DNA of 64,000 nt from Nilaparvata lugens (taxonomy: Eukaryota; Arthropoda; Insecta; Hemiptera; Delphacidae), in assembly GCF_014356525.2 (NCBI RefSeq), contig NC_052507.1, positions 44,518,022-44,582,021 of the forward strand, read 5' to 3'. The notes below the pieces were generated by a model. The model searched no databases. It was not told the origin of the DNA and saw only the letters and a list, made by a program, of their open reading frames with translations. This document shows positions 56,301-63,878 of this stretch, in pieces. The position numbers and the translations under genes are program-made. The stretch's first letter is position 1; each line of letters begins with the position of its first letter.

Positions 56301-58997
56301 TGTCTATAAAAGAGGTGAAAAGACTAATATTTCAAATTATCGTCCTATTTCTAGCCTGCCTGCTCTTTCGAAAATCTTTAAAAATATATATATTTGCGTC
56401 TTACTAGTTACTTAACTTAATTGAAGCTTATTCCTTCTTACCAGTATGGTTTTGTCAAAAGGAGATCAACTATTGATGCAGCTATAAACTTATATGGAAA
56501 AGTACTGGATGAATTAGATAAGGGGATTTTCTCTTCAGCTGTACTGCTAGACCTCTCAAAAGATTTTCATTGTGTCCATTTCGATATCCTCTTAAATAAA
56601 TTGCGTAGCTTAGGAGTAAGAGGTATCTCCCACAGACTAATGATATGAGCATACACATTATGACTGCCTATCTTCACCCTTTGGAGAAGTTTCATCCTCT
56701 AAATTAAAACTAAAAACTGGAATCCCTCAGGGCTCAATCCTGGGTCCACTATACTTTTCTTTCTATACATTTCAGATTTACATTCAGCTGTATGCCTATC
56801 AGATAATGTCCATTTTACACTACGCTGATGACACTTCTCAGTGCTCATAACTCTTCTATTTTCTGATAAAGATGTAAATAATCTTGAAATAGACATGAAC
56901 ATCTCAGCCAATGCTGTGGTCCAGTATTTATATAATGTCTGTCTATCAATAAATTCTATGAAAAGTCAAATTATACACTTTAAAAATGTTCCTATACTTC
57001 TGTAGCACTGACTCTGTTGATATGCTAGGGTTAAATTTTGATGACAGGTTGACAAAGACATGACATGTTGATAACATGATCAGGAAAATGAGTAAAAGTC
57101 TCTTTCTTCTCAGAAATCTGGCGAAGTATGTTCCACAAAAAGCATCGTTAAAGTGCCGTACTTTGCTACATTTTATTGTTATGTTGTTCATGGTATAGGG
57201 CTTTGGGGTGGTACTTCAAAGGAAAATATTCAGAGAGTATTTGTACAACAGAAGAAAGCAATAAGGTATATGGCGGGGCTTGGATACAACCACCCTTGTA
57301 GAGAAGCATCCAGATCGCTATCGCTACTAACTGTACCCTCAATTTACATTTTCAGGCTGATTGTGCATTCTGTCCAAAATAGAACGAATTTCAGACTTCT
57401 AGAGCCGATATGTATTCTTATAATACTAGAGGGAGAGAAAACTTTGCAACTCAGCATCATAGGAGAAAGCTATTTGAGAGGAAGCCTAGCTATGCGGGGT
57501 GCAAATTTTATAATAGACCACGTTTTGTAAAACTATCACCCACTAACAGTGAACTGAGAAAATTTAAGGCTGACCTTTGTAAACTCCTAGTTGAAAATTG
57601 GTTTCATGAAAACCAATCATGATGATCATTATATAAGTTATGTAAATTTATATATATTTGTTCTGACTGACTTGTTATAGGCCTATTACTAAGAATTTTT
57701 ATAGTTGACGCATTCATAATGAAGTACCTTAATCATAACTCTGATAACTCTACATAATGTTTTTGTTAGTTTTTAATTATTTTCATTTATATAAATAGAA
57801 TTAGAAGACAATATTTTATTATGTATTTTAGTTATTTATTTTTTCAAAATTATTGTACGGTACTGATTTTTTAAGTTCATTTATTTTTGTTTGTAAATTG
57901 TCAGTGTTATGAATAAATTCCAATTTCATGTAAATTGTATGTATGTCTGAATAAAGATGATTGATTGATTAACAATCTATTCAATCAATAAAACGAAGAC
58001 AGTTGAAATAAATACCATTTTTCATTACGTAATTGGGACGATGTTGTAATAAGCTGCGGTAGTAGGCCTACCATACTGAATAAAAGGAAAATCGAACTAT
58101 ATAATATAATGGATATTTAGTAATAACGAACCATAGGCCTATAGTTTATAGTGAAATATTAACATATTATAGGTGAGACTTACATGGAAGCTTCTTGAGC
58201 CGATGCTGTACATGATGAGGCCATTTGGCTCTATCGTTCTTATTTTCAGTGAAATTTTTCCCTCCCGACTGGCGTCCCAATTTGGAAGCACCTGTTCAAA
58301 AATGAAATAATACAAGAATTAGTGAATCTATAACACATAAAAATCATAAATATCATTTATTTATTCATTCATATACAAAATATACAATCCAGGTGAAAAC
58401 AACATCATGCATATAAATATAATTTTCAAGCCCCATACGAATTGAAAAAATATCTGATTCTCATTCTCGAATAATAATCAACAGATAGTATGTCAAACTT
58501 CTAAGTTATCCGTTTTGAATGAACATGCATTTCATATTCAAGTAAGAATGATGGGGGGAAAGATGGGCAGAGCTGCCAAAACCCTCAAATGAACGTCATA
58601 AAAATTTATTTTTCTATTACAAATGTTTAAATAGGCTATGGTACATTTGAAAATAGGTCTATATGTTTACTTTGAAGTAGAATAACCAGGGTTATTCCAT
58701 TATTGGTGAAGGGATTGGGAATGTAAAGCAGTTTCAACATTATATTATTTATTATACATGAAATCCAATGGAAATTCGAATTTGGAAAAATCGTCAATGT
58801 TTTCTTCGTTTCTCTATTGATAGAAAAAAATGTTGTCAACTTACCAGATGAGACGCCATCGTAGTGAAGGTGATAGGATCAGCCGCGTTCACTTCTTGGC
58901 ATATGAACTCAACAGGACTAGCAATGGATATCAGCTTATTTCCAGTTCTTGCCAGCTCGATCAAATTCAGCCTCAATGTCTCTGTGCTGAATTCGAC
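30436..58997 (-). CDS. Nrx-1: Neurexin (Nrx-1), C-terminal 1187 residues, 17 exons
   Basis: Exons join in phase from 58997 down to the stop at 30436. Domain order by residue: end of LamG2 (1-35), LamG3 (about 40-210), EGF2 (216-260), LamG4 (262-440), LamG5 (441-639), EGF3 (643-678), LamG6 (684-876), stalk with two acidic Cys pairs (877-990), Ser/Thr-rich stalk, transmembrane helix (AFIIGLIAGTMILIILII), basic juxtamembrane segment, and C-terminal KEWYV. Neurexins are presynaptic adhesion receptors that bind neuroligins and other partners through LamG/EGF modules and recruit PDZ proteins inside. The C-terminus matches insect Nrx-1 rather than Nrx-IV/Caspr, which lacks this order. LamG1, EGF1 and most of LamG2 lie upstream of the window. 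Confidence 0.96.
31700..32003 (-). mobile_element. 5'-truncated LINE, ORF2 C-terminus and (CAAT)n tail
   Basis: On the minus strand, SPTYMGIKFITYLPTKI and RFKNKLKKYIVELELYSYEEF are the last residues of a LINE reverse transcriptase, followed by a stop, a short 3' UTR and GAATAAAGAGATTGATTGATT. The segment at 38560 shows the same flanking DNA without it. A near-identical 3' tail in the opposite orientation lies at 48090-48258. Confidence 0.8.
32073..32383 (-). mobile_element. 5'-truncated LINE 3' region
   Basis: CAATCAATCAATTTTATTCAAATAAACAC is an inverted LINE tail, and the rest is AT- and purine-rich untranslated sequence. Flanking DNA matches 38627-38660 with this part absent. The minus-strand open frame here is low-complexity (Phe, Ser, Pro) and not a gene. 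Confidence 0.65.
32999..33178 (-). CDS. Nrx-1: Neurexin exon (stalk, acidic Cys pair 2)
   Basis: It encodes APGDDLITPVYVPPTRPPV, GGSKPCDDEEDCYTGSGSGE and a Thr-rich end. Acceptor GGTTTTAG, donor GTAACA. The acidic cluster next to Ser-Gly repeats resembles a glycosaminoglycan attachment site. Confidence 0.93.
33275..35610 (+). repeat. ~2.3 kb unclassified element, copy 1 (inverted copy at 53345-55325)
   Basis: The landmarks TATAGGTCTCTAGCAAACAGCTG (33282), GCCGTATAATTTGAAAT, CACTGAAAGC..., CACCGAATAAGTTGG (35262) and GAACTGCGGGAGCTCCT (35502) all have inverse counterparts at 53.3-55.3 kb. It ends near TGCTCTACCGACTGCAGCC (35599). The open frame 35153-35590 lies inside, has a counterpart fragment in copy 2, and resembles nothing I know; copy 2 does not keep it open. 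Class unknown. Confidence 0.75.
35790..36982. other. Neurexin intron with mixed repeat debris
   Basis: Motifs seen in other repeats of this window recur here (TATAATAAGAGAGAGTAGGG at 36689, also near 63767; CAAACGGCCCTAA at 35798 like a MITE end). Several small open frames on both strands have no recognisable product. I see no host exon. Confidence 0.4.
36983..37053 (+). ncRNA. tRNA-like sequence (SINE head or tRNA pseudogene)
   Basis: TAGTGCAACGGTA fits a pol III A-box and GGTTCGAATCC (37034-37044) is a perfect B-box, at normal spacing. The T stem CCTCGG/CCGAGG would enclose an 8-base loop and the acceptor stem does not pair, so a functional tRNA is unlikely. I cannot tell a tRNA-derived SINE from a decayed tRNA gene. 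Confidence 0.5.
37054..37955. other. Neurexin intron, nothing firmly identified
   Basis: The stretch 37500-37640 (CTGAACTACTGGACTGATTGATTTGAAATTTTGCAT) has the look of a widespread repeat, but no ends are visible. No exon is supported. Confidence 0.35.
37956..38067 (-). CDS. Nrx-1: Neurexin exon (end of LamG6 module, acidic Cys pair 1)
   Basis: It encodes TPSSGFPGVMDDLVFSGAG, then SGCNADDEDQCTPLFESS. Acceptor ACTTTTAG, donor GTATTC. This follows LamG6 and starts the stalk. Confidence 0.93.
38520..38775. repeat. Repeat copy equivalent to 31660-32530 without its LINEs
   Basis: CTTGATATTGCTATGTGATTGAT, GAATATAAT, AAGAATCCTTTT, AATCCAATTC and CAATCAACAATTTGATAG follow each other here without interruption. 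In 31660-32530 the same blocks are split by two LINE insertions. Confidence 0.75.
38943..39181 (-). CDS. Nrx-1: Neurexin exon (LamG6, C-terminal half)
   Basis: It begins HQLTVFNSQAQIQIGGKWN and ends RMQQ, including FSGVMSGLVLNGLRLLDLAA. The left edge corresponds to canonical splice segment 4 of neurexins. Donor GTAAAC, acceptor GTTGTAG. Confidence 0.94.
39182..40363. other. Neurexin intron at the SS4 position, no cassette exon seen
   Basis: A G run of about 11 bases lies near 39680. I looked on the minus strand for a cassette of about 30 residues with flanking splice sites and saw none. Open frames here have no recognisable product. Confidence 0.5.
40364..40535 (-). CDS. Nrx-1: Neurexin exon (LamG6)
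   Basis: It encodes EGNIFMVYNMGTNDHP through VQTNHPAG, including the Ca-site strand YHVVRFTRSG. Acceptor GTTTTCAG, donor GTGAGT. Confidence 0.95.
40891..41283. mobile_element. 393 bp MITE with TA target duplication and an empty site in the window
   Basis: The ends TAGTGAGGTCCACGTTA and TAACGTGGACCTCACTA are exact inverses, flanked by TA on both sides. At 52971-53000 the same flanks (TTTCCATC-TA-GCTGTT) are joined without the element. A TA duplication fits Tc1/mariner-mobilised MITEs. No ORF. Confidence 0.9.
41284..41901. other. Neurexin intron, repeat paralogous to 52980-53110
   Basis: CCTGTTGTCAACATTTGCAGTAGCAGAAGTTGTCGGGGTG matches 52990-53030 with a few changes. Further left in the intron nothing is recognised. 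Confidence 0.55.
41902..42080 (-). CDS. Nrx-1: Neurexin exon (LamG6 start)
   Basis: It encodes SKSCEFGPNRGIITYVFPED through NDYMELEI, including LALGFITTKEDAVLLRVDSG. Acceptor TTTTACAG, donor GTAAGT. It directly follows EGF3. Confidence 0.95.
42541..42950 (-). pseudogene. Mariner transposase C-terminal fragment, left arm
   Basis: The minus strand ends with YFEDI and a stop at 42541, and contains the last catalytic Asp region (YSPDMAPPDFF). It is close to the right arm at 42960-43360. A frame break splits it near 42780. Confidence 0.85.
42960..43360 (+). pseudogene. Mariner transposase C-terminal fragment, right arm
   Basis: It mirrors the left arm; it has an in-frame stop after QLAK (near 43111) and another after VADF (43281). 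The catalytic HHDNAPSHT motif is intact. Confidence 0.85.
43739..43858 (-). CDS. Nrx-1: Neurexin exon (EGF-like domain 3)
   Basis: Six Cys in the EGF order are visible across TKCSHNICENRGVCVQ and SYTCDCDMTSYTGTTC. Acceptor GATTGCAG, donor GTACGT. The whole domain is one exon. Confidence 0.95.
44200..45000. repeat. Interspersed repeat debris (LINE-like untranslated region and ACCGAGCGAAGTGAGG repeat)
   Basis: The segment 44220-44560 is GC-richer with phrases such as CCCCATCAGGGCAG, as seen in 5' regions of RTE-type LINEs. At 44738-44990 follows a block starting GACCGAGCGAAGTGAGGTC with GCGCATTTACGGCGAAACGCGG. I recognise these as repeat-like from composition but cannot set their ends. Confidence 0.4.
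45039..45251. mobile_element. 213 bp foldback MITE, near-perfect palindrome
   Basis: GGACGGACGGCACGCATCGG on the left pairs with its inverse on the right, and pairing goes on through GATTATTAGATTTGATGCATTG to a loop near 45135-45150. Arms are about 100 bases with very few mismatches. The core is GC-rich (CGGACGGACGG). Intronic in neurexin. Confidence 0.92.
45570..45722 (-). CDS. Nrx-1: Neurexin exon (LamG5 end)
   Basis: It encodes GVPKDLPLPKQIQSKHGFEG, CLASLDLNG and the closing Cys (SSGCD). Acceptor AACTTCAG, donor GTAAGG. Confidence 0.94.
46483..46926 (-). CDS. Nrx-1: Neurexin exon (LamG5 main part)
   Basis: The largest extracellular exon here (444 bases) begins SYFRPQIYVTATFG and ends LAGILYLG. 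It holds VTFKSKHTFVGLPVL, FKTRESSGLILYNAG and RWHAVTIGR, a complete LamG core. Acceptor TGTTTCAG, donor GTGAGT. Confidence 0.96.
46927..48088. other. Neurexin intron, mostly unremarkable
   Basis: A CA microsatellite lies at about 47813-47836, preceded by ATTTCAATTTCAATTT, the form of an inverted LINE tail. No exon is visible. Confidence 0.45.
48089..48258 (+). mobile_element. LINE 3' tail with (GATT)n
   Basis: TTTGAATAAAGAGATTGATTGATTG closes a stretch nearly identical to the inverse of 31700-31860. This copy is 5'-truncated to its 3' UTR. The flanks differ, so it is an independent insertion. Confidence 0.75.
48417..48626 (-). CDS. Nrx-1: Neurexin exon (LamG4 end)
   Basis: It encodes ETVLGKQSTLELQLLHVGGF through AVGTPSQK, with SFVGSMQQFTFNG. 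Vertebrate proteins also lack a Cys here. Acceptor TTTTGCAG, donor GTGAGA. Confidence 0.95.
48627..49610. other. Neurexin intron, nothing recognised
   Basis: The text AATTAGTTCACAATGGAA occurs twice (near 48735 and 48848), a weak local duplication. No exon or RNA gene is visible. Confidence 0.4.
49611..49719 (-). CDS. Nrx-1: Neurexin exon (LamG4)
   Basis: It encodes TMTAGQGLNDNQWHTVIFSR through DDEVPTR. The left end of this exon follows the splice segment 3 position. Acceptor TTTCAG, donor GTAGAT. Confidence 0.94.
50313..50530 (-). CDS. Nrx-1: Neurexin exon (LamG4 start)
   Basis: It encodes ATTLSYNGSQYMAIHL, FRFRTKRPIGLLLSTRS and ends IIRIGDKEK. Acceptor CCACAG, donor GTGAGA. Confidence 0.95.
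50777..50920 (-). CDS. Nrx-1: Neurexin exon (EGF-like domain 2)
   Basis: It encodes SIQPACHRLGPQCDS, QPCMNSGSCSEGWNRFICDC and FTGPTCGK, a full EGF module between LamG3 and LamG4. Acceptor GTTACAG, donor GTAAGT. Confidence 0.95.
50921..51651. other. Neurexin intron, nothing recognised
   Basis: AT-rich with no motif that I can name. Confidence 0.4.
51652..51837 (-). CDS. Nrx-1: Neurexin exon (LamG3 end)
   Basis: It encodes DSIQLDLEGGLYVGGLGP through YARQQDS, with YVGCMRDFAIN. The donor is GTGAAT; open frame continues past it into the intron, but the phase to EGF2 fixes the end at 51652. Acceptor is GTTGAAG, a weak site. Confidence 0.93.
51838..53210. other. Neurexin intron, with a repeat at 52950-53110
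   Basis: At 52970-53040 lies the repeat copy that acts as empty site for the MITE at 40891. The rest shows no exon. Confidence 0.45.
53219..53368. repeat. (TA)n microsatellite between inverted TGCTTTACCGACTGCA arms
   Basis: About 60 bases of alternating TA at 53285-53352, with one phase break, lie between TGCTTTACCGACTGCA (53219) and its exact inverse TGCAGTCGGTAAAGCA (53352). The arms match the end of the 2 kb element next to it, so this could be two such ends meeting. Confidence 0.85.
53345..55325 (-). repeat. ~2 kb unclassified element, copy 2 (inverted copy of 33275-35610)
   Basis: Landmarks in reverse order: GAGCTCCCGCAATTC (53447), CCAACTTATTCGGTG (53538), GGCGCCGTAACTTTATATAT (54300), GGTGTCTGGCTAGATTTC (55085), CAGCTGTTTGCTTCAGACCTATAAAATT (55299). 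It shares small indels with copy 1 throughout and is shorter. It has no long ORF. Confidence 0.75.
55412..55604 (-). CDS. Nrx-1: Neurexin exon (LamG3)
   Basis: It encodes ADMFALELMSGHLYLHLDLG through ADFSTPG, with MWHEILLTRNGKDGRLMVDG. Acceptor TTTGCAG, donor GTCAAT (weak at +3, fixed by phase). Confidence 0.95.
56058..57975 (+). mobile_element. Decayed LINE with reverse transcriptase remains and (GATT) tail
   Basis: Pieces in order: the start of RT (EVLFIIKSMKSKHCRGYDGL, 56130-56205), finger/palm motifs (YQYGFVKRRSTIDAAINLYG and SAVLLDLSKDF, 56440-56570), GIPQGSILGPL (56718), YADD-type box (about 56819), and the C-terminus (GIGLWGG, QKKAIRYMAGLGY, and KLSPTNSELRKF to 57622). Stops and shifts separate them. 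The 3' end is GAATAAAGATGATTGATTGATT at 57949. Fits the CR1/Jockey group. Sense is opposite to neurexin. Confidence 0.85.
58184..58291 (-). CDS. Nrx-1: Neurexin exon (LamG3)
   Basis: Thirty-six codons in phase 0 from VLPNWDASREGKISLKIRT to GSRSFH, with EPNGLIMYSIG. Acceptor TGAACAG, donor GTAAGT. Confidence 0.95.
58845..58997 (-). CDS. Nrx-1: Neurexin exon (LamG2 end to LamG3 start)
   Basis: Fifty-one codons in phase 0, VEFSTETLRLNLIELARTG through TTMASHL. FICQEV carries the closing Cys of LamG2. Acceptor TTTTTCAG, donor GTAAGT. It is the most N-terminal exon I can call with confidence. Confidence 0.94.
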
Positions 58998-59099
58998 CTG
59001 AAAAATATTTCCTCATTAGAAAAAGTGATGGATTAGTTCTATATATTTCTAAATATCTTCAAGATATCCATATTGTATAGATAGAAGACTTTATATCAG

Positions 59100-59345
59100 G
59101 GATGCCCACCTGGGCGGGAAGCAAGGATGCAAACTGCATACTTGAATTTCTGGGGGGAGGGGGTTTCAAAAAACAATTTGGGGAGGTCCCAAAAAAGTCA
59201 ACAGTTTCAGAAGTTCAATATAACGACGACTGACGACCTTTTTGCAAGGACGCCTTTTTGGGATTTGTACTAGAATTTGGGATATTCATGGGGGTGCGTC
59301 CTCGGGCTTGGGGGGGAGGAGAATCACTCCTGCTTGATATAGTCA
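59100..59345. repeat. G-rich repeat, possible hAT-type debris
   Basis: The stretch from AGGGATGCCCACCTGGG to the G-rich run GGGCTTGGGGGGGAGG differs sharply from its AT-rich surroundings. The outer text resembles a degraded TIR pair (TATCAGGGATG / TTGATATAGTCAGGCTG), but it is too weak to define an element. Confidence 0.35.
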
Positions 59346-59923
59346 GGCTGTCAAAAACCACTTAGTCACCTGTTTATCAAAATAATGGTATAGTAACCGA
59401 AAATAGGTTCTCTGTAGTTTGAATCTTCAATTCTATTACTGTATTTCTCACAAAATTATTCTTAAATAGGTAATTATATGACTCTTATTGGCCTGTAATG
59501 ACAGAATTTTTTAGAATGGGACATGATTCAATAATATTTAATGAGATGTCACATTGAAATTTGAAATATGTTTAATCGTACAAGAATCTCCAATGTTTGG
59601 TGTGATCCTACGAGGTGTGGATATATGGTATATTGTGGATGTAATGTAAATGTATGTAGTATATTTATTTGATAAATATACTGTAAGCAGGGACGCCTCC
59701 ACCCAATATGTAAGGGGAAAAGAACTATGAATACAAGAAATGAACAGAATAACTAGAACTTCAATGAGTCTTTAACATATTTACATTTGAACAAAACAAG
59801 ATTAATTTGATTATAAAACAATATTTTATATGAATTAATGGGAAAACACCCGCTTGCTGATAATGAGGATTCAATGTTTGTGGTTATGAAAAATTTAAGA
59901 ACAATGATTCAGTAGTCACCTAC

Positions 59924-59971
59924 CTTTTTGAAATAGCTTCCCACTTTGGCATCGACTGGTATTTCGCGGCG
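59924..59971 (-). CDS. Nrx-1: Possible neurexin exon fragment, upstream edge unclear
   Basis: A good donor (GTAGGT) follows REIPVDAKVGSYFKK, which would run in phase into VEFSTET. In related proteins the residues here include a conserved Gly-Cys near the end of LamG2; this copy would have Gly-Ser. An in-frame stop lies at 59972-59974 and no acceptor AG with a pyrimidine tract precedes the fragment. It may be a broken exon, an assembly joint or a coincidence. Confidence 0.35.
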
Positions 59972-60011
59972 TTAATTATTAATTAAAAATCAAAATAACT
60001 GATCTAATGAA

Positions 60012-60299
60012 ATGGGTTCAGATCCCGTCCTATTCAATAATACAATTCTCTTTAAACTGCCCGAACTGCGACAGGAAAACTGTATTATAAAACAAGAGCA
60101 AAATCTATCCCCTTCACCAGAACAGCCGGACTTTACTCACAGTCCTAACGAACGAGCTCACACACAGACCAAAAGAAAAATTTTGGGTATTAAATATAAC
60201 TCAGTCAATGCCAAACATGAAAGCCATTTCAAGTACATATTTTTATCTGTCGCACAAGCGGCACGTTTGTTATTAAAAACAAAAGAGAAGCTACATTAA
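60012..60299 (+). CDS. Orphan 95-codon ORF, function unknown
   Basis: MGSDPVLFNNTILFKLPEL starts the frame, which ends KTKEKLH with TAA at 60297. Composition is ordinary protein-like (no repeats, no signal peptide, no helix long enough for a membrane), and GC is above that of its flanks. A TA-rich stretch (TTAATTATTAATTAAAA) lies 35 bases upstream and AATAAA follows at about 60315, giving the look of a compact intronless gene. I recognise no family. It could be a transposon or integrated-virus remnant or chance. It sits on the opposite strand to neurexin. Confidence 0.3.
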   Translation: MGSDPVLFNNTILFKLPELRQENCIIKQEQNLSPSPEQPDFTHSPNERAHTQTKRKILGIKYNSVNAKHESHFKYIFLSVAQAARLLLKTKEKLH

Positions 60300-60319
60300 T
60301 TTGACAACAAATGAAATAA

Positions 60320-61490
60320 ACAATCTTTCTGTCGATGACAAAAATTGTTCAAAGACAAAAACACTGTTCATTAAACTTTTCTAAATTAAAACTCTAAAAT
60401 CCTGATCAATATGAGATAAATATATGATTCATATATATGTCCCATATGACCAGGTGACAATACCAAAAAAATATTTTTAGCAGAAATTAACTTTTTAAAC
60501 TTTTACCAGCCTGAAGAAAAAAACAAAGTCTTGTAGGTAGAATTTACAAATATGTAGCCTACTACCTAGTAAAAGGGATATCAGGCATATCAAAACACGG
60601 TAGTAATGTAGGGTTGAAAAATCTGTGAGACAAAAACTTTTCCATCATTCCTTATTATTTATTTGTAATGCTTTTTTGAGTTGAGAATTATTTTCCTTTC
60701 AAAAAAATTTTCCCATCAATCAAGTGTTTATTAAATTTTCACTTTTATGAAAGAAACACCATTGAGTTTTGAATCTCAAGTTTTTATTGTTAACCATATT
60801 ACACTTTGCATCATTTCGTAGCTGACTAGATTGAAGCCTACCGGTACGGTACTGAAAAGTGTTGTTTCGTTACCGATAATCTATTAGCAAGAATTGATAT
60901 GATTGAGAACAAGAAAATAATCAAATTAAGGTTGAATGGAATTCATGTTTCATCTCTTCCTACCGTATTGAACTGATAACTACTTGACATGCAAACCGTA
61001 ATAAGTGTTGTATGGTACCCAGCTATCGTCTGTGCTGTCTTCTCCAAGTATTGATCCGTATTGATGTTTGTGCTTTGAGCTGGTAAATTTGAACCAGTGT
61101 CTTGTTTGCATTGTTCCTATTGTCATCCTGGCTTCATTGTTATAGGCCTACGCGATTTCATCAATAGGACGATGCATAACATCTTCAGGATTACTTGAGG
61201 CTCATTTATTAGTAGGATATATGCCTTGTTATTTACAAATTAATTATTCTTGTAGTATCATATTTTATTGATATGCTTTTATGTGGTGTGGTAATGTATA
61301 CGGTAGTCATAAGTTCGTTTCCATTTCCATACAGTTATTATTTTATTACTAAGGAATAAATAATTTATTGAACGATCTATTATATGCCTGGATTCAACTG
61401 TTCTAAATTTACCTATCCACATAATCATTATAAATACATTCTCTCCCATATTGGAATAAACACCTTACAAATTATACAGAGTGAGTCATA
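60320..61490. other. AT-rich sequence, nothing recognised
   Basis: Presumed neurexin intron. No exon of LamG2 is seen. Confidence 0.4.
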
Positions 61491-61539
61491 TGCATGCCCT
61501 AGTGGGAGAGATTCATAGAAATCGATAGAAAAACTCTAT

Positions 61540-61720
61540 TGATATCAATATATGCTCATGGATATCAATACGTGCTCATGGATATCAATAGAAATCCATG
61601 GATACCAATAGAAATCACGGTAAATACAGTCAATGAACTTATATTGATATCACTACAAGTTTAGTGATATCAATAGGAGTTCATGGATATCAAATACACA
61701 TCACTGTAAATACAGTCAAT
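61540..61720. repeat. ATGGATATCAATA-type short repeats
   Basis: CATGGATATCAATA and GATATCAATAG variants recur at irregular spacing, together with two copies of TAAATACAGTCAATGAA. It leads into the 168 bp array. Confidence 0.7.
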
Positions 61721-61721
61721 G

Positions 61722-62370
61722 AATTTTAAATGCAGTTAAAAACTTGGAAATAATTTTGGCAGGTTTTCAATTTTCACAGAACTATTTATTTTTGATGAAT
61801 GATTCGGGTGTAGAAGTGAATTTCCAGCACTTTTTGTCTCTTGCAAAAATCGTCTACAGGGCACCGTTAACAATATATAGACCTTTTGCGGTAATTTTAA
61901 ATGCAGTTTAAAACTGAATAATTTCAGCAGATTTTCAATTTTCCCGAAACAATGTATTTTTGATGACTGATTCGGATGTAGAAGTTAATTTGCAGCACTT
62001 TTTGTCTCTTGCAAAAATCGTCTACAGGGCACCGTTAACAATATATAGACCTTTTGCGGTAATTTTAAATGCAGTTTAAAACTGAATAATTTCGGCAGAT
62101 TTTCAATTTTCCCGGAACAATGTATTTTTGATGACTGATTCGGGTGTAGAAGTTAATTTGCAGCACTTTTTGTCTCTTGCAAAAATCGTCTACAGGGCAC
62201 CGTTAACAATATATAGACCTTTTGCCGTAATTTTAAATGCAGTTAAAAACTTTGAATAATTTTGGCAGATTTTCAATTTTCCCGGAACAATGTATTGTTG
62301 ATGACTGATTCGGTTGAGGAAGTGAATTTCCAGCACTTCTTGTCCTATGTGAAAATCCTGTCAGACGTGC
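61722..62370. repeat. 168 bp tandem repeat, about four units
   Basis: Units start AATTTTAAATGCAGTT at 61722, 61893, 62061 and 62229 and contain GATTCGGGTGTAGAAGT, CAGCACTTTTTGTCTCTTGC and ATATAGACCTTTTGCGG. The middle two units are nearly identical, the outer ones have diverged. Spacing is 171, 168 and 168 bases, close to nucleosome repeat length as in many satellites. Confidence 0.93.
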
Positions 62371-63860
62371 CATTAACGTGCTACTGACGTTTAAAATTTA
62401 AAAATAAATTTGGTTCATCATGAAAAATTCTGAAAAAATTCATGGACCTTACTGTTCATATTATCAACCTTGTCCTAGAATTTAAAATGATTCCATTCAA
62501 AATTGGAAAAGTTATAACACTTTTTTCAAATTAGATCACAGTTTATGAGGAAAATCATGCAGTATCCGGAATTACTCTCACAGACTTTGAAATGATTTTT
62601 GGGGTTTCAATAATTCAAATAATAACAACCCACTATTTTATCGTTTCCAACATTAATTCAGTGTCAAGCACAAATGTCCCCCCATAAAAAATCAATAATC
62701 TCCACCTGAAATTAATATCAAATATTTTAATAACAGTAACATTGTCAATAATTTTGAAATTGCCACCATTACTATTGTATCGAATGAAAATATTGATATA
62801 TTATCAATAATATGATACTGTGAAATGGAAATATCAAAGTCTTAACAATCAATATATCAAACTAATTCTAACTTTTTTGCCGGGGAAAACTGATTTTATT
62901 GCATTCAAAATGTAGAAATCAGGATTGTATTCTACTTTTACTTATTTAAACTATGTAATTTGAATAACACATTTCCAAACAAAGATGTAGATGACATTTG
63001 AGAATATGTAATTATCAATAGTCGATAATTATTATTTATCGATGTATTGATAATATTATATCGTCATTTTGGGTCTATCGATAGAATGATCATGATGAGT
63101 TGATGACACAATGATGCACAAGCCTAATGAATTTTGCAAAGGACCAACGGTTTTTTGAATGAGTTTCGTAGTCCGTAATTTTTGTGATTCTATCCAGGAA
63201 ATATAGGTAAGTCGAGTGATTTTGTTTTTATTGATGTACCGTAAAATGAAATAATAAATTTATTTTAGGTCTAAATACTTATATATTTAAATGATAATCT
63301 TTTTGAAAGACTATTATAGGCCACGCATAACATAACCTTATAACACAACACTGAATACCGTATTATTTGAGGCATAACTTAATAATAATAAGAGAAAAGC
63401 CTCTTGAATTTATCATTGCTGGAAATAAGATGATTATTATTCTAGGCAGACACATTCCACGGTTATACGCTGGTACATATAAATTTAAATGTGTAACAAA
63501 ACTTTTTATTTAGCCTAGCCTAAGTACTTGAAGTCACCACAAACTAATCTACACTCATGTTATTATAATGAACTTAATATCAATAATATATGACTGTGGA
63601 TTGATAGATTAAAATTCATTCAGTTTTTTTCTGGACCGGCAGGCTTTATTTAAACTTTTCCCAGCAAGCAATTGATCCATTTATTTATATTAACAGCTTT
63701 ATATCTCATTCCAATTTAGGAAAACTATCAATGTAGTCCTCTAATTTTAGCAATATATATTTTATATAATAAGAAAGAGTGAGACTGTGTGTTTGCAACA
63801 TGTGTGTTTTTCCAATTTTCTAGTCAAAAAATATTATTTGAAATATGTTTAATTATAAGT
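62371..63860. other. AT-rich sequence, nothing recognised
   Basis: No gene is visible. TATAATAAGAAAGAGTGAGACTGTGTG at 63767 resembles 36689, pointing to a shared dispersed repeat. Confidence 0.4.
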
Positions 63861-63878
63861 GAACTTTTGTTTCATCTC

